From NCBI GenBank assembly GCA_017527075.1, contig JAFXQM010000009.1, positions 109,419 through 162,817 on the forward strand: a DNA stretch of 53,399 bases, written 5' to 3'. A model generated the notes under the pieces. The model did no database searches and was not told the DNA's origin. It was given only the letters and a program-made list of their open reading frames with translations. Source of the DNA: Selenomonadaceae bacterium (GTDB lineage Bacteria; Bacillota; Negativicutes; Selenomonadales; Selenomonadaceae). The position numbers and the translations under genes were made by a program. This document shows positions 25,032 through 34,211 of this stretch, in pieces; positions within the stretch are counted from its first letter, which is position 1; each line of letters starts with the position of its first letter.

Positions 25032-27680
25032 TCAACTCACGAATCTTGCAAAGCTGCCCGTTTTTGTCTTGAAGACTTCAAGGCGAACGGGCATTTGATT
25101 TTTCAACTCTTCCACGTGCGAAATGATTCCGACCAAGCGTCCGCCGCTCTGAAGTTCAATCAGCGTTTTCATCGCGAAGTCCAAAGTTTCCGTGTCCAAG
25201 CTGCCGAAGCCCTCGTCGATAAAAATTGTATCGAGCTGAATGCCGCCCGAATTGTTTTGAACAACCGCCGCCAAGCCGAGTGCCAGACTCAACGACGCCA
25301 AAAAACTTTCGCCGCCGCTGAGAGTTTCGACGGGGCGCGCCGTGCCCGTGAAGTCATCCAAAATTTCCAAGTCCAAGCCGCCCGAGCTGCGCTTGTCGGT
25401 CACTTCGGTTTTGTTGCGGAAGCGATAACGCCCGCCGCTCATCTTCTCCAGCCGATTGTTCGCCTCGACGACGACCTCCTTGAACATCGTCGACAGGTAA
25501 TAACGTTGGAAGGAGATGCGCGAAACTTTTCCGCCTGCCACGTCCGCGAGCGTCTTCCACATCAAAAAATTTTTGTCGGCGGTTTTCAAGTCTTCGGCGA
25601 GCGCGGAAATTCTTTTTGAAATTTCTCCGAGCCGTTCAATTCGCGCGGAAAGTTTTGTCTTTGCCTCGACTGCCGCCCGCTCTTCAGCCCGCGCCTCGTC
25701 CAAAATTTTTTTCAACGCGGGCATGTCGGGCAAAGTTTTTCCTTCGACCTGCGCGGCGACCTCGGCTTTATTTTTTTTCGCCGCCTCGACCGTCGACTTT
25801 TGCGCCGCCAATCTTTTTTCCAGCCGATTGAATTTTTCTTGCGCCGTTTGAAATGCCGCGCCGAGTTCGTTGAGCCGTTTGTTCGTCGCAGAAATTTCCG
25901 CGTCAATCAATTTTTCGTCCGCCAAATATTTTTCGTCAACCGCGCGAGTCATCGCCTCGACCTCTCCGCGCAACTTTTCCGCCTCGCCCGAAATTTTTTT
26001 GTCAGCCTCCAGAGCCTCCGACAAATTTTCTTCCGTCTCACGAGTTTTTATTTCGCCGTTCTGAATTCGCGTCCGGTCTCGCACCAAAGTTTTTTCAGCG
26101 GCGGAAAGTTCCTCGCACTCCGCGCGCGCCTCCGCCACCGTCCCGACCTGCGCGCCCTCCGCCAAATTTTTTTCTTTGACTTCAAGTTCACGTTTCAAGC
26201 TCGCCAAATTTTTTTCTGCGGAAGATTTTTCATCGGTGAGCTCGCGCAACTTTGATTCGGCGGCTTTAATCTGAGCGTCGGTCGGGATTGCGGCGGCTGA
26301 TGTCGCCGGCTGCGGGTGATGAATCGCGCCGCACACGGGGCACGGCTTGCCCTCCTCCAGCGTCATTGCCAAACGCGCCGCGCTGCCCGATATTTGCCGT
26401 TCGCGAAGGTCAGCGAGATTTTTTTCTGCCGCGTCATAAAATTTTTGAGCCGAGATTAATTTTCTTTCCACCGAAGAAATTTTTTCGCGCAACTTTTTTA
26501 TCTCCGCCAGAAGTTCTTCGCGCGCCTTGGCGTCTTTGAGTTTTTGCTCGGCGACTTTCAACTTCGCGGGCGCGTCTTGAAATTTTTCGACCTCCGCCTT
26601 GAGCTGAGCCATCAATCCGTCGCAGGTTGTTTTCAATTTTTTGAGCCGCACGACGTTCGCCGAAGATTTTTCCGCCGCCGCCAGTGCCGCCTTAAGTTCT
26701 TCCCGCTTGGCGTTGAGTTTTTGCAATGAAATTTTTTCCGCGGAAAGGTCTGCGGCCTGAAGCTTTAATTTTTCGCGAAGGGATTCCTCTGCCGTCCGTT
26801 TGTCCAATTCGATTTTCGCCGTCGACAGTTCGCCCGAAATTTTTCCGAGAGCTTTTTCCGCGCTGAGCAACTCGTCCGCCCGCGCCTCAAAACTTTTGAA
26901 CAGCTTGGATAAATTTTCTCCGTCGCTGAAAATTTTTTGCGCCTCGGCAGCTCGCGCCTCCGAAGTTTTCAGCTGAACCAATGCCGCTTCGAGTTCGCCC
27001 GAAAGTTTTTCCGTCAACGCCGGCAACTCTTCCTCCGCCGCGCCGAGTTCCTCCAGCAAATTTTTTTTGCGCGCGTCCAAGTCCTCAAACGTTCTCTTTG
27101 CGTCGGCAGCTTTTACTTTAAGCTCGTCCTCCACGCGTTTGAAAAATTCCGCGTCGAAGAGCATGTTCAAGACTTCTTGCTTCTCGTTCGACTTCGCCAG
27201 CAAAAATTTTTGGAACGCGCCCTGCGGCAGCACGACGACCTGACGGAATTGCTCGCTGTCGAATTGCAAAAGCTCGCGTACATATTCGGTAACGTCTTTG
27301 GTCTGAACGAACTCGCCGTCCTCATAAATTTCCGCGAAGGCTTTTTCCTCCGTTGTGCCGCCGCCGCGAAGTTTTGCCCGCTCATACTTCGGGCCGCGCA
27401 CGATGCGATAAATTTTTCCTTTCAGCGAAAAGATGAATTCGACTTCCGTCCTGACCGTCGGCAAAGCCTGCTCCGAACGCAACATGGAACTTTTGCGCGC
27501 GCCGCCCGAGCTCTCCCCGTAAAGCGCGTAACAAATCGCGTCGAGAATCGTCGTCTTGCCCGCGCCCGTCGCCCCGTGTATCAGAAAAAAATTTCCGCCG
27601 TTCAGCCCGCGCACAAAGTCCAACTCAATTTCTCTGACGTACGGACCGAACGCCGACATCTTCAACTTAATCGGTCGCAA
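25032..27680 (-). CDS. sbcC: Exonuclease subunit SbcC
   Basis: SMC-like ATPase of the SbcCD (Rad50/Mre11) nuclease that opens DNA hairpins and processes broken ends. 882 residues: Walker A GATGAGKTT (36-44) and Q-loop region at the N-terminus, two long Ala/Glu/Lys-rich coiled coils, a zinc hook CPVCG (~446), and at the C-terminus the ABC signature LSGGESF (~785) and Walker B TIFIDEGFGSLD (~818). It is preceded by sbcD with only 3 bp between the genes, so translation is coupled. Convergent with metH. Confidence 0.97.
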   Translation of the reverse strand: MRPIKLKMSAFGPYVREIELDFVRGLNGGNFFLIHGATGAGKTTILDAICYALYGESSGGARKSSMLRSEQALPTVRTEVEFIFSLKGKIYRIVRGPKYERAKLRGGGTTEEKAFAEIYEDGEFVQTKDVTEYVRELLQFDSEQFRQVVVLPQGAFQKFLLAKSNEKQEVLNMLFDAEFFKRVEDELKVKAADAKRTFEDLDARKKNLLEELGAAEEELPALTEKLSGELEAALVQLKTSEARAAEAQKIFSDGENLSKLFKSFEARADELLSAEKALGKISGELSTAKIELDKRTAEESLREKLKLQAADLSAEKISLQKLNAKREELKAALAAAEKSSANVVRLKKLKTTCDGLMAQLKAEVEKFQDAPAKLKVAEQKLKDAKAREELLAEIKKLREKISSVERKLISAQKFYDAAEKNLADLRERQISGSAARLAMTLEEGKPCPVCGAIHHPQPATSAAAIPTDAQIKAAESKLRELTDEKSSAEKNLASLKRELEVKEKNLAEGAQVGTVAEARAECEELSAAEKTLVRDRTRIQNGEIKTRETEENLSEALEADKKISGEAEKLRGEVEAMTRAVDEKYLADEKLIDAEISATNKRLNELGAAFQTAQEKFNRLEKRLAAQKSTVEAAKKNKAEVAAQVEGKTLPDMPALKKILDEARAEERAAVEAKTKLSARIERLGEISKRISALAEDLKTADKNFLMWKTLADVAGGKVSRISFQRYYLSTMFKEVVVEANNRLEKMSGGRYRFRNKTEVTDKRSSGGLDLEILDDFTGTARPVETLSGGESFLASLSLALGLAAVVQNNSGGIQLDTIFIDEGFGSLDTETLDFAMKTLIELQSGGRLVGIISHVEELKNQMPVRLEVFKTKTGSFARFVS

Positions 27681-27683
27681 AGT

Positions 27684-28787
27684 TCATTCCTCCTTACGAA
27701 GTCCTTCAAGAAGTATGCTCACGGCCGCGCGGTAATCGTCGCTCAAGTTTTCGCCCGTCTGCGCCTTGAAAAAATCCGCGAAGTAATCCAGCGTCGAAAT
27801 GCCCGCGCCGAATTGCCCCGCAGAATTTTCATCGGCAGAATTTTTTTGGAAGGCGACTTCGACGCTCAAAAGATTTGGAAAAGTCCACGCGAGTTTATCC
27901 TGCGCATTGATGACGCGTTCGGTGAGCTTGGCGCAAATGTAATCGTCCGTCCGCGAAAATTTTATCAGCTCGTCGAAAGTGCCGCTGACCACTCGAACAT
28001 CTCTGCGCGGCGTCAGCGGAATTTTTTTCGTCTGAACTTCGCCCGCGCCGTCAATGTCGACAAGAGTGACGGATTTTTTTTGCGCGGCTTCGTCGAAAGA
28101 ATATTTGAGCGGAGAGCCGCTGTAAAATTTTTGCGGGCGGTGCAGGTGACCGAGTGCGACGTAATTGTACGCGGCAAAAACACTCGCGTCGACGTTCGCC
28201 AGGGTGCCGACGATTTTTCGTTCGGAGTCGGATTCTTCGCCGCCCGTGAGGAAGACGTGCGCCAGCGCGACGCTGCGTTTGCCTGCGGGAATTTTTTGCC
28301 GCGCCAGGTCGACGTAAAATCTGTTCGCCTCGTTGTAAGTCGGTCGCTCGGAGTCCTCGTCGAAAAATTTTGCTTTAATCTCGCCGGGCTCGAAGAACGG
28401 AATCATTGAGAAATAAATTTCGCCGAAGTCGTCTTCCAGCACGACGTTTTTGGGCTCGTCAGAAATTTTTGCGGCGATGAAAATTTTTTGCCGTTCGAAA
28501 ATTTTGCTGCCGAAATCCAAACGCTTCGGGCTGTCGTGGTTGCCCGCGATGATGAGCGTCGGGATTTTTTTCTCGGAAAGTTTGGTCAGCGTCTCGTCGA
28601 AGAGTTCAACGGCGTCGGCGGGCGGCACGCCTCTGTCGTAAACGTCGCCGGCAATCAAAATCGCGTCGGGCTTTTCGTCGCGGATGATGTCAAAAATTTC
28701 GTCGAGGATAAATTTCTGGTCGTCGAGGAGATTCTGACCTTTCAAAGTTTTGCCGAGGTGCCAGTCGGCCGTGTGCAAAATTTTCAT
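27684..28787 (-). CDS. sbcD: Exonuclease subunit SbcD
   Basis: Mre11-type metallophosphoesterase subunit, 367 residues. Metal-binding motifs DWHLG (8-12), GDVYDRG, GNHDS and later AHVF and GHLHRPQ are all present. Its ATG overlaps the hisD stop as ATGA, so it is translationally coupled to hisD. The hisD-sbcD-sbcC order is unusual, mixing biosynthesis and repair. Confidence 0.97.
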   Translation of the reverse strand: MKILHTADWHLGKTLKGQNLLDDQKFILDEIFDIIRDEKPDAILIAGDVYDRGVPPADAVELFDETLTKLSEKKIPTLIIAGNHDSPKRLDFGSKIFERQKIFIAAKISDEPKNVVLEDDFGEIYFSMIPFFEPGEIKAKFFDEDSERPTYNEANRFYVDLARQKIPAGKRSVALAHVFLTGGEESDSERKIVGTLANVDASVFAAYNYVALGHLHRPQKFYSGSPLKYSFDEAAQKKSVTLVDIDGAGEVQTKKIPLTPRRDVRVVSGTFDELIKFSRTDDYICAKLTERVINAQDKLAWTFPNLLSVEVAFQKNSADENSAGQFGAGISTLDYFADFFKAQTGENLSDDYRAAVSILLEGLRKEE

Positions 28788-30094
28788 AAACCTTCCTCCC
28801 GTTTGCGAATCGCCTCCGCGTGAGCCGCCAAGCCCTCCGCCTCCGCCAAACGAATTATGTCCGCCGCCGCCGCGAGCAAATCTTTCCGCGTGTACGAAAT
28901 TAAACTCGTGCGCTTCAAAAAAGTTTCGACGTTGAGGACGGAAAAAAATTTGGCGGTTCCGCCCGTCGGCAAAACGTGATTCGGTCCCGCCAGATAATCG
29001 CCGAGCGGTTCGGGCGAGTACGCGCCGAGGAAAATCGCGCCGGCGTTTTTAATCTTCGGCAGAAGGCTGAACGGTTCGCTGACCAAAAGTTCCAAGTGTT
29101 CGGGCGCAGAAAAATTCGCAAAGTCAATCGCCGCGTCCAAACTCTCTGCGACAACGATTAATCCGTTGCGTTCGATTGCGGCGGCGGCAATTTCTTTTCG
29201 CGGAAGATTTTCGAGCTGCGCGCTGACTTCGGAGGAAATTTTTTCGGCGAGCGGCTGACTCGTCGTGATTAAAATGCTGCAGGCGAGCGGGTCGTGTTCG
29301 GCCTGGCTGAGCAGGTCGGCGGCGGCGAAAATCGGATTTGCATTTTCGTCGGCGACAATCAAAATTTCACTCGGCCCTGCGAGCATGTCGATATCGCAGT
29401 GCCCGTAAACTTCTTTCTTGGCGAGCGTGACGAAAATATTTCCCGGCCCGACGATTTTGTTCACGCGCGGAATTTGCTCCGTGCCGAAAGCCATTGCCGC
29501 GATTGCCTGAGCCCCGCCGATTTTAAAAATTTTGTCGACGCCCGCGAGTTTTGCGGCGGCGAGGACGGTTTTGTTTGCGTTGGGCGTGCACATGATGACT
29601 TCGCGGACGCCGGCGACTTTGGCGGGGATGATGTTCATCAAGACGCTCGACGGATAAGCCGCGGTGCCGCCGGGCACGTAAACGCCGACGCGCTCCAAAG
29701 GAACGACCGCCTGACCGAGAAGAGAATTTTCCCCGCGATGAGTTATCCAAGACTTCGGAAGCTGCTCGACGTGGAAGCGACGAATATTTTCCGCCGCGAC
29801 CTTCAGCGACGAAAAAATTTCCGAATCGATTTCAAAATCCTCAAGTTCAACGGAAAAATTTTTCAGCGCGACTCCGTCAATTTTTTTCGTGTACTCGATG
29901 ACTGCCGCGTCTCCAAATTTTCTTACGTCGCTGACAATCCGTCGGACGATTTCAATCGCGCTGAGGTCTTCGCCGAAAATTTTTTTGTTTGCCTCGCGAA
30001 CTTTGGGCGAGAGCTCAACTTCGTCGAAAGATTTTTTCGTCAGAAATTTTTCGACGCCCGCGCGCCCGATTTCATTTGCATTTACAATCCTCAT
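28784..30094 (-). CDS. hisD: Histidinol dehydrogenase
   Basis: NAD- and zinc-dependent last step of histidine synthesis, 436 residues. The frame stays open far upstream, but ATG at 30094 lies 7 nt after GGAGG and gives the normal family length with MRIVNANEI. Recognisable blocks are [51 protein letters not shown] and SAPEHLEL. No other his gene is in the window. Promoter TTGCTT-17-TAAAGT upstream drives hisD-sbcD-sbcC. Confidence 0.96.
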   Translation of the reverse strand: MRIVNANEIGRAGVEKFLTKKSFDEVELSPKVREANKKIFGEDLSAIEIVRRIVSDVRKFGDAAVIEYTKKIDGVALKNFSVELEDFEIDSEIFSSLKVAAENIRRFHVEQLPKSWITHRGENSLLGQAVVPLERVGVYVPGGTAAYPSSVLMNIIPAKVAGVREVIMCTPNANKTVLAAAKLAGVDKIFKIGGAQAIAAMAFGTEQIPRVNKIVGPGNIFVTLAKKEVYGHCDIDMLAGPSEILIVADENANPIFAAADLLSQAEHDPLACSILITTSQPLAEKISSEVSAQLENLPRKEIAAAAIERNGLIVVAESLDAAIDFANFSAPEHLELLVSEPFSLLPKIKNAGAIFLGAYSPEPLGDYLAGPNHVLPTGGTAKFFSVLNVETFLKRTSLISYTRKDLLAAAADIIRLAEAEGLAAHAEAIRKREEGL

Positions 30095-30126
30095 GAGCAT
30101 TCCTCCAAAAAAAAAATTCTGCCGTA

Positions 30127-30155
30127 ACTTTACAGCAAAATTTTTTTTAAAGCAA
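30127..30155 (-). promoter_or_regulatory. Promoter of hisD-sbcD-sbcC
   Basis: Minus-strand TTGCTT, 17 bp, TAAAGT. The -10 region (GCTGTAAAGTTACGGC) closely matches that of the methyltransferase gene at 31781-31795. Confidence 0.6.
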
Positions 30156-30177
30156 ATATTTATCGCGGGAAAATTTT

Positions 30178-31755
30178 TCAGACGAGCATCAACGCCTTGA
30201 ACACCGGCAGCCGTTTCAAGAAATTTTCCGCCAAAATTTTCAAGTGCGCCACGTTTTCTTCGGGCGTCTCCAACATTTTTCTCGGATGAGAAATTTCTCC
30301 GTTCTCGCTCGCCAATTTTTCTTTTTCCTCGACAATCATGCGTTCGCCGTTGCGCGACAAAATTTTCCACGCGGCCTCCGCGAGTTTGTCCGCCGTTTTG
30401 TTGCCGGCTTTGTATTGCGCGAGGAAAATTTGTTGAAAGCGACCGAATTCGACGCCGCAACCCGTGAGCGGGCTCGCCAAGAAAGCAATGTCGCCGCTGA
30501 AGTTTGCGCGCTCGCAGATGTGTGCGTTGAGTCGTTCGCAGGCGCGTTTGACTTGCTTGACGGCGTTTTCGCTTTGGCAGGGCATGACGTGTCCCGTGTG
30601 AGCCATGACCACAATGACTTCGATAAGAGCGTTTGGGTTTATTTGACTTGTCGAAAGATATTCGAGCAAATCTTTCGGGCGGAAATTATCCCGCTCCAAG
30701 TACTCAATCACGGGGCGATAACGCTCCTCGTTCAAGTTCAATTCGCCCTGATGAACTTTGACTTTCATTGGGACAGAGGCGGCGGGTGTCGTGAGCACAT
30801 AACGCGTCGAAAAAATTTTGTCGTAAGTCTCCGTCCGTGACAGGCGGCGCACTCCGCGAACGAAAATATCTTTGCGGAACTGGCGGTTGATGAAATAATC
30901 TTTGAGTTGCTCGCGTATAATCGGATTGCTGACGGTCTTCAAAAATTCGCGCGCCTTCTCGGACAGATACATTGCCTCGTTCGTTTCGGCGGGAATGGCA
31001 CTCATGGCGAAATCCAGTTTGAATTCTTGGCAAAGCTCGGCGACGTCCGCGAAGTACATCAAGTCCCAATCCAGATTCAAATACTCGTGAGCAATGTAAT
31101 GAGCGTTTTGGTTTTTTATTTGCTCAAAGCGTCGTTTAAAATCCGGCACAAAGTTTAAGTAAACGGGCTCGGCATCGATTAAGTTTCCCACGAATTTCAT
31201 CGCCGCAGCCACTCGTTCGTCGGCGTTGCCCGCGCGCTGATATTTGTCGTGGAGGATGAGCAGTTCACGCATGGGAGCATTGGGTGCCCAGCCCGGCAGG
31301 CAGTTGTAACTGTTGTAAAGCATGCCGCCCGACTTTAAATGCCGCCGCGCGACCTCCAGCATGTGCCGACGATTTTCCGCGCTGACCCAAGTCCAAATGC
31401 CGTGGAAGCCGATTGAATCGAATTGCGGCAAATCCTCGCGCTTGGAAAAATCCTCGAAGCTGTCCTCGAAAAATTTTGCGTCCGCACCCGAAGCCGAGAG
31501 GAATTCATTGGCCTGCGCGGCGTGCGCGGGATTGAAGTCCGTGCCGAAAAATTTTCCGGGCGTGGCAGCCGCGTGAATGTTCGCCGAGAGCCCTTGCCCG
31601 TAACCGAGTTCGCAGTGGCAGCTGTCCTCAGTAATCTCCGGCGCGGCAATTCCCTTGAGCAGCAGACACCAGCGCATAAAGTTGGGAGAAAGCTCGCGGT
31701 AGTAGCCGTAAGTGTAAGTCGATTCGGTGAAGTAACCTTCGCTCCAATTGTTCAT
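30178..31755 (-). CDS. Class I SAM methyltransferase with methyltransferase-regulatory domain
   Basis: 525 residues. The N-terminal Rossmann methyltransferase domain has the SAM motif CELGYGQGLSANIHAA (~47-63), FGTDFNPAHA (motif II) and FDSIGFHGIWTWVS (motif IV region). From ~200 on it resembles the MethyTransf_Reg domain often found attached to such enzymes. Substrate is not known; relatives occur near surface-polysaccharide or flagellar genes. ATG at 31755 follows GGAGG at 7 nt. Own promoter TAGACA-17-TAAAGT. Confidence 0.82.
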   Translation of the reverse strand: MNNWSEGYFTESTYTYGYYRELSPNFMRWCLLLKGIAAPEITEDSCHCELGYGQGLSANIHAAATPGKFFGTDFNPAHAAQANEFLSASGADAKFFEDSFEDFSKREDLPQFDSIGFHGIWTWVSAENRRHMLEVARRHLKSGGMLYNSYNCLPGWAPNAPMRELLILHDKYQRAGNADERVAAAMKFVGNLIDAEPVYLNFVPDFKRRFEQIKNQNAHYIAHEYLNLDWDLMYFADVAELCQEFKLDFAMSAIPAETNEAMYLSEKAREFLKTVSNPIIREQLKDYFINRQFRKDIFVRGVRRLSRTETYDKIFSTRYVLTTPAASVPMKVKVHQGELNLNEERYRPVIEYLERDNFRPKDLLEYLSTSQINPNALIEVIVVMAHTGHVMPCQSENAVKQVKRACERLNAHICERANFSGDIAFLASPLTGCGVEFGRFQQIFLAQYKAGNKTADKLAEAAWKILSRNGERMIVEEKEKLASENGEISHPRKMLETPEENVAHLKILAENFLKRLPVFKALMLV

Positions 31756-31785
31756 GCTTAAACCTCCAAAAAATTTTTCGCCGCA

Positions 31786-31814
31786 ACTTTACAGCAAAAA
31801 TTTTCCGCTGTCTA
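31786..31814 (-). promoter_or_regulatory. Promoter of the methyltransferase gene
   Basis: Minus-strand TAGACA, 17 bp, TAAAGT; the -10 surroundings GCTGTAAAGTTGCGGC are shared with the hisD promoter. Confidence 0.55.
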
Positions 31815-31845
31815 CCATTGAGTCAACTGCAGGAGAAAAATTTTC

Positions 31846-31874
31846 TTGACACGCCCGCCGCCCCGATTTACGAT
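31846..31874 (+). promoter_or_regulatory. Promoter of kptA
   Basis: TTGACA, 17 bp, TACGAT. The ~105-nt leader includes the hairpin CAAGCG/CGCTTG (31894-31909), so some leader structure is likely. Confidence 0.65.
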
Positions 31875-31988
31875 TGAAAAAATTTTCGGGAGCAAGCGTG
31901 ACGCTTGACCCAACGGGCGCGGCTTGCCGTTCGACGTTCGGAGCCATTCGCCGCACTTGAGTGAAAAAATTTTTTGGAGGCAAAAGCT

Positions 31989-32510
31989 TTGAAGTCCACG
32001 AGCAAATTTTTGAGTTTAATCCTTCGGCACAAACCGCAGCTGGTCGGCTTGACACTCGACGAGCACGGCTGGGCGGAGGTCGATGAATTGATTCGCCGCG
32101 TGAAAAATCTTGACCGCACGACGCTTGAGCAGATTGTCGCCTCGGACGAGAAGCAGCGATATTCATTCAGCGCGGACGGAAAATTGATTCGCGCAAACCA
32201 AGGACACTCAATCCCCGTCGACGTGGAGCTTGAGGAGTTGGAGCCGCCGAAAATTTTGTATCACGGGACGAGCGAAAGATTTTCCGCGTCGATAAAACTT
32301 CGTGGCCTGCTGAAAATGTCGCGGCTTTACGTCCACCTGTCGAGTGACGCGGAGACGGCGGAGAAGGTCGGGCGGCGTCACGGCGTCCCGAAAATTTTTC
32401 TCGTGGACAGCGGCGCGATGTTCGGTGACGGTTACAAATTTTTTCGTTCGGTCAACGGCGTGTGGCTCACCGAGCACGTCCCCGCGAAATATTTAAAGGA
32501 GAGTTTTTAA
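31989..32510 (+). CDS. kptA: RNA 2'-phosphotransferase (KptA/Tpt1)
   Basis: 173 residues. The family transfers a 2'-phosphate from RNA to NAD, giving ADP-ribose 1'',2''-cyclic phosphate; in eukaryotes it ends tRNA splicing, while the bacterial role is unclear. Motifs: SKFLSLILRHKP with the catalytic Arg-His, a winged-helix N-lobe (LDEHGWAEVDELI), ILYHGTSERF, and YVHLSSDAETAEKVGRRHG. TTG at 31989 is 8 nt after GGAGG; an in-frame TTG at 31974 overlaps that Shine-Dalgarno and is unlikely. Abuts the TSCPD gene directly. Confidence 0.95.
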   Translation: MKSTSKFLSLILRHKPQLVGLTLDEHGWAEVDELIRRVKNLDRTTLEQIVASDEKQRYSFSADGKLIRANQGHSIPVDVELEELEPPKILYHGTSERFSASIKLRGLLKMSRLYVHLSSDAETAEKVGRRHGVPKIFLVDSGAMFGDGYKFFRSVNGVWLTEHVPAKYLKESF

Positions 32511-32774
32511 ATGGAGAGTTACAGTTTTCAACCTCAGCGCGTCTGCTCCAAGCGGATTGATTTTTCCTTGGACGCGGACGGGCGTTTGCACGACGTAAAA
32601 TTTTTGGGCGGCTGCCCCGGCAATTTGCTGGCGATTGGCAAGCTCGTCGAGGGCAAGGACGCGGCGGAGATTTCGAACGTCCTGCGCGGCAATGATTGCG
32701 GCGGGCGCGGCACCAGTTGCGCTGACCAGCTGTCAATCGCGATTGATGAGGCTTTGAAGTCTCGCACGGCTTAA
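32511..32774 (+). CDS. TSCPD domain protein (TIGR03905-like, four conserved cysteines)
   Basis: 87-residue protein with Cys12, Cys35 (GGCPGN), Cys63 and Cys70 (NDCGGRGTSCADQL), the pattern of the uncharacterised TSCPD family, which is also found as the C-terminal domain of B12-dependent ribonucleotide reductases. It may bind a metal (inference). The ATG follows the kptA stop without a gap and GGAGAG overlaps the end of kptA, so they form an operon. Its stop codon merges into the start of a 39-bp repeat array. Confidence 0.88.
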   Translation: MESYSFQPQRVCSKRIDFSLDADGRLHDVKFLGGCPGNLLAIGKLVEGKDAAEISNVLRGNDCGGRGTSCADQLSIAIDEALKSRTA

Positions 32775-32785
32775 AAATTTTTTCA

Positions 32786-33058
32786 GCGGCTCAAAAATCT
32801 TTCACGGCGGAAAAATTTCTGTCGGCGGCTTAAAAGTCACTCGCGGCGGAAAAATTTCTAATGGCGGCTTAAAAATCATTCGCGGCGGAAAAATTTCTGA
32901 CGGCGGCTCAAAAGTCATTCGCGGCGGAAAAATTTCTAATGGCGGCTTAAAAATCATTCGCGGCTTAAAGATTTCTGTCGGCGGCTTAAAAATCATTCAC
33001 GGCGGAAAAATTTCTAATGGCGGCTTAAAAATCATTCGCGGCGAAAAAATTTTTTGGA
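32786..33058. repeat. Seven tandem 39-bp units
   Basis: Seven units of exactly 39 bp (273 bp), each GCGGCTTAAAAATCATTCGC plus GGCGGAAAAATTTCTAAT with few differences. The last unit's A/T tract flows into the GGAGG of the next gene. Same period and general build as the array at 620-1016. No unique spacers, so not a CRISPR. Confidence 0.92.
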
Positions 33059-33067
33059 GGTTTCAAA

Positions 33068-33418
33068 ATGGACAAGCAGGCATTGATTGAAAAGATTAAA
33101 GCGATGGCGGCGGCTCCGAGCTGCTGCGCGGGACTCAAGGCGGCGTCGGCTGCGTACCTCGACGCGGTCGGCACGGCGGGCGAAAAAGTTGCCGCGCAAA
33201 ATCTCCTCGCCGAGATTGAGGCGGACATCACCACGGTCGACGATTTGGTTCCGTTCGCGCACTCGGAAACGGCGGTTCAAATCTTCGGAGCGGAAGGCGC
33301 AAAAAAATTCGCCGCTCATGCCGACGAACTCAAGGCGCGCGGCGCGAAATATTGTGACTGCGGCGCGTGTGCCCCGGCCGTCGAAATTCTTCAGAGCAAA
33401 GCAATTCTTCTCGCGTAA
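33068..33418 (+). CDS. Small conserved cysteine-containing protein, function unknown
   Basis: 116 residues, mostly helical by composition. Cys19-Cys20 near the N-terminus and a CDCxxC cluster (Cys96, Cys98, Cys101) suggest a thiol or metal site. I recall similar anaerobe proteins that databases label loosely as heat-shock or Hsp90-like; nothing here supports chaperone function. ATG at 33068 follows GGAGG (33056-33060) provided by the last 39-bp repeat unit. A clear terminator follows, so it may be transcribed alone or with kptA and the TSCPD gene through the repeat array. Confidence 0.7.
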   Translation: MDKQALIEKIKAMAAAPSCCAGLKAASAAYLDAVGTAGEKVAAQNLLAEIEADITTVDDLVPFAHSETAVQIFGAEGAKKFAAHADELKARGAKYCDCGACAPAVEILQSKAILLA

Positions 33419-33443
33419 AAAATTTTCTACGACAAAAATTTTT

Positions 33444-33468
33444 CCCGTCAAGCGACGGGATTTTTTTT
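33444..33468 (+). terminator. Terminator after the Cys-containing protein gene
   Basis: CCCGTC-AAGC-GACGGG followed by A and eight T residues. It touches the 3' end of the convergent thiamine pyrophosphokinase gene. Confidence 0.85.
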
Positions 33469-34144
33469 ATTCAAAGCAAAAGTAAACCGCCAGCGTCCCG
33501 CGCCCGACGCTCAAGAAAATTTTTTCGTCCTCGACGCGATTGCTCGTGGCGTTCGGGAAATTTTGCGTCAAAGTTGCGGCGTCCAGTTCCCAGTGAAGAT
33601 TTTTCGTCGTGACGCCCGCGCAAGTCGTCGTCATCGGCAGGAGCGACACGGCAAGCGGCTCACGGAAAAATTTTACTTCAGCCTCCTCGCCGCCCTTGAC
33701 GTAAAAAATAATTTCGCGTTCGTCGGCAAGGAAAATTTTTCTGCTCAAGGCCGCGCAGGTGAAAACGTTGCTGTAAAGATGGTCGACGCGCCCGCCGAAA
33801 GCACCCGTCACGAGCGCGACGTGTTCACCGAAAATTTCTGCGGCGCGATTCAGAGCGAGCTGCGTGTCAGTCAAATCTTTGTCGGCGGGAAATTTTTCGA
33901 CGGGGAAATTTTTTTCGCGCGCCCACTCGACGGCTGACGGATTCGCGCTGTCGAAGTCGCCGATTAAAAAATTCGGGACGACCGCGCACGCCCGACAAAC
34001 TTCAACGCCCCTGTCGACGGCAAAAATTTTTCGCCCGCCCGCCACGCTCAAAAAAAATTCTCGGCTCGGAGCCCGCCCGCCGCTCACGAATAAAATTTCT
34101 TGCGCGGCACTCGCGGAAAAAATTTCACACTGCGGAAGAATCAT
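33467..34144 (-). CDS. Thiamine pyrophosphokinase
   Basis: 225 residues. Converts thiamine plus ATP to thiamine pyrophosphate. Family motifs: FAVDRGVEVC, LIGDFDSANP (metal-binding Asp residues), DKDLTDTQLAL, GAFGGRVDHLYSN, and a beta-rich C-terminal thiamine-binding domain (VSLLPMTTTCAGVTTKNLHWEL). The ATG at 34144 is 8 nt after GGAG; an upstream GTG lies too close to that site. It follows the aspA terminator, whose T-run overlaps its leader. Confidence 0.93.
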   Translation of the reverse strand: MILPQCEIFSASAAQEILFVSGGRAPSREFFLSVAGGRKIFAVDRGVEVCRACAVVPNFLIGDFDSANPSAVEWAREKNFPVEKFPADKDLTDTQLALNRAAEIFGEHVALVTGAFGGRVDHLYSNVFTCAALSRKIFLADEREIIFYVKGGEEAEVKFFREPLAVSLLPMTTTCAGVTTKNLHWELDAATLTQNFPNATSNRVEDEKIFLSVGRGTLAVYFCFE

Positions 34145-34156
34145 TTCAATCACTCC

Positions 34157-34186
34157 AAAAAAAATCCCCGTGAACTTTGCGCGGGG
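34157..34186 (-). terminator. Terminator after aspA
   Basis: Minus-strand CCCCG/CGGGG hairpin with an 11-nt loop followed by ATTTTTTTT, just before the thiamine pyrophosphokinase start. Confidence 0.75.
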
Positions 34187-34211
34187 AAAAATTTTATCGG
34201 GAAAAATTTTT

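Noticed and set aside
30095..30460. Longer HisD start
   Set aside because: The extension overlaps the promoter and the end of the methyltransferase gene; ATG at 30094 has GGAGG and gives normal length.
32786..33058. CRISPR array or coding repeat
   Set aside because: Exact 39-bp tandem repeats without spacers; the frames across it have no ribosome binding site of their own.
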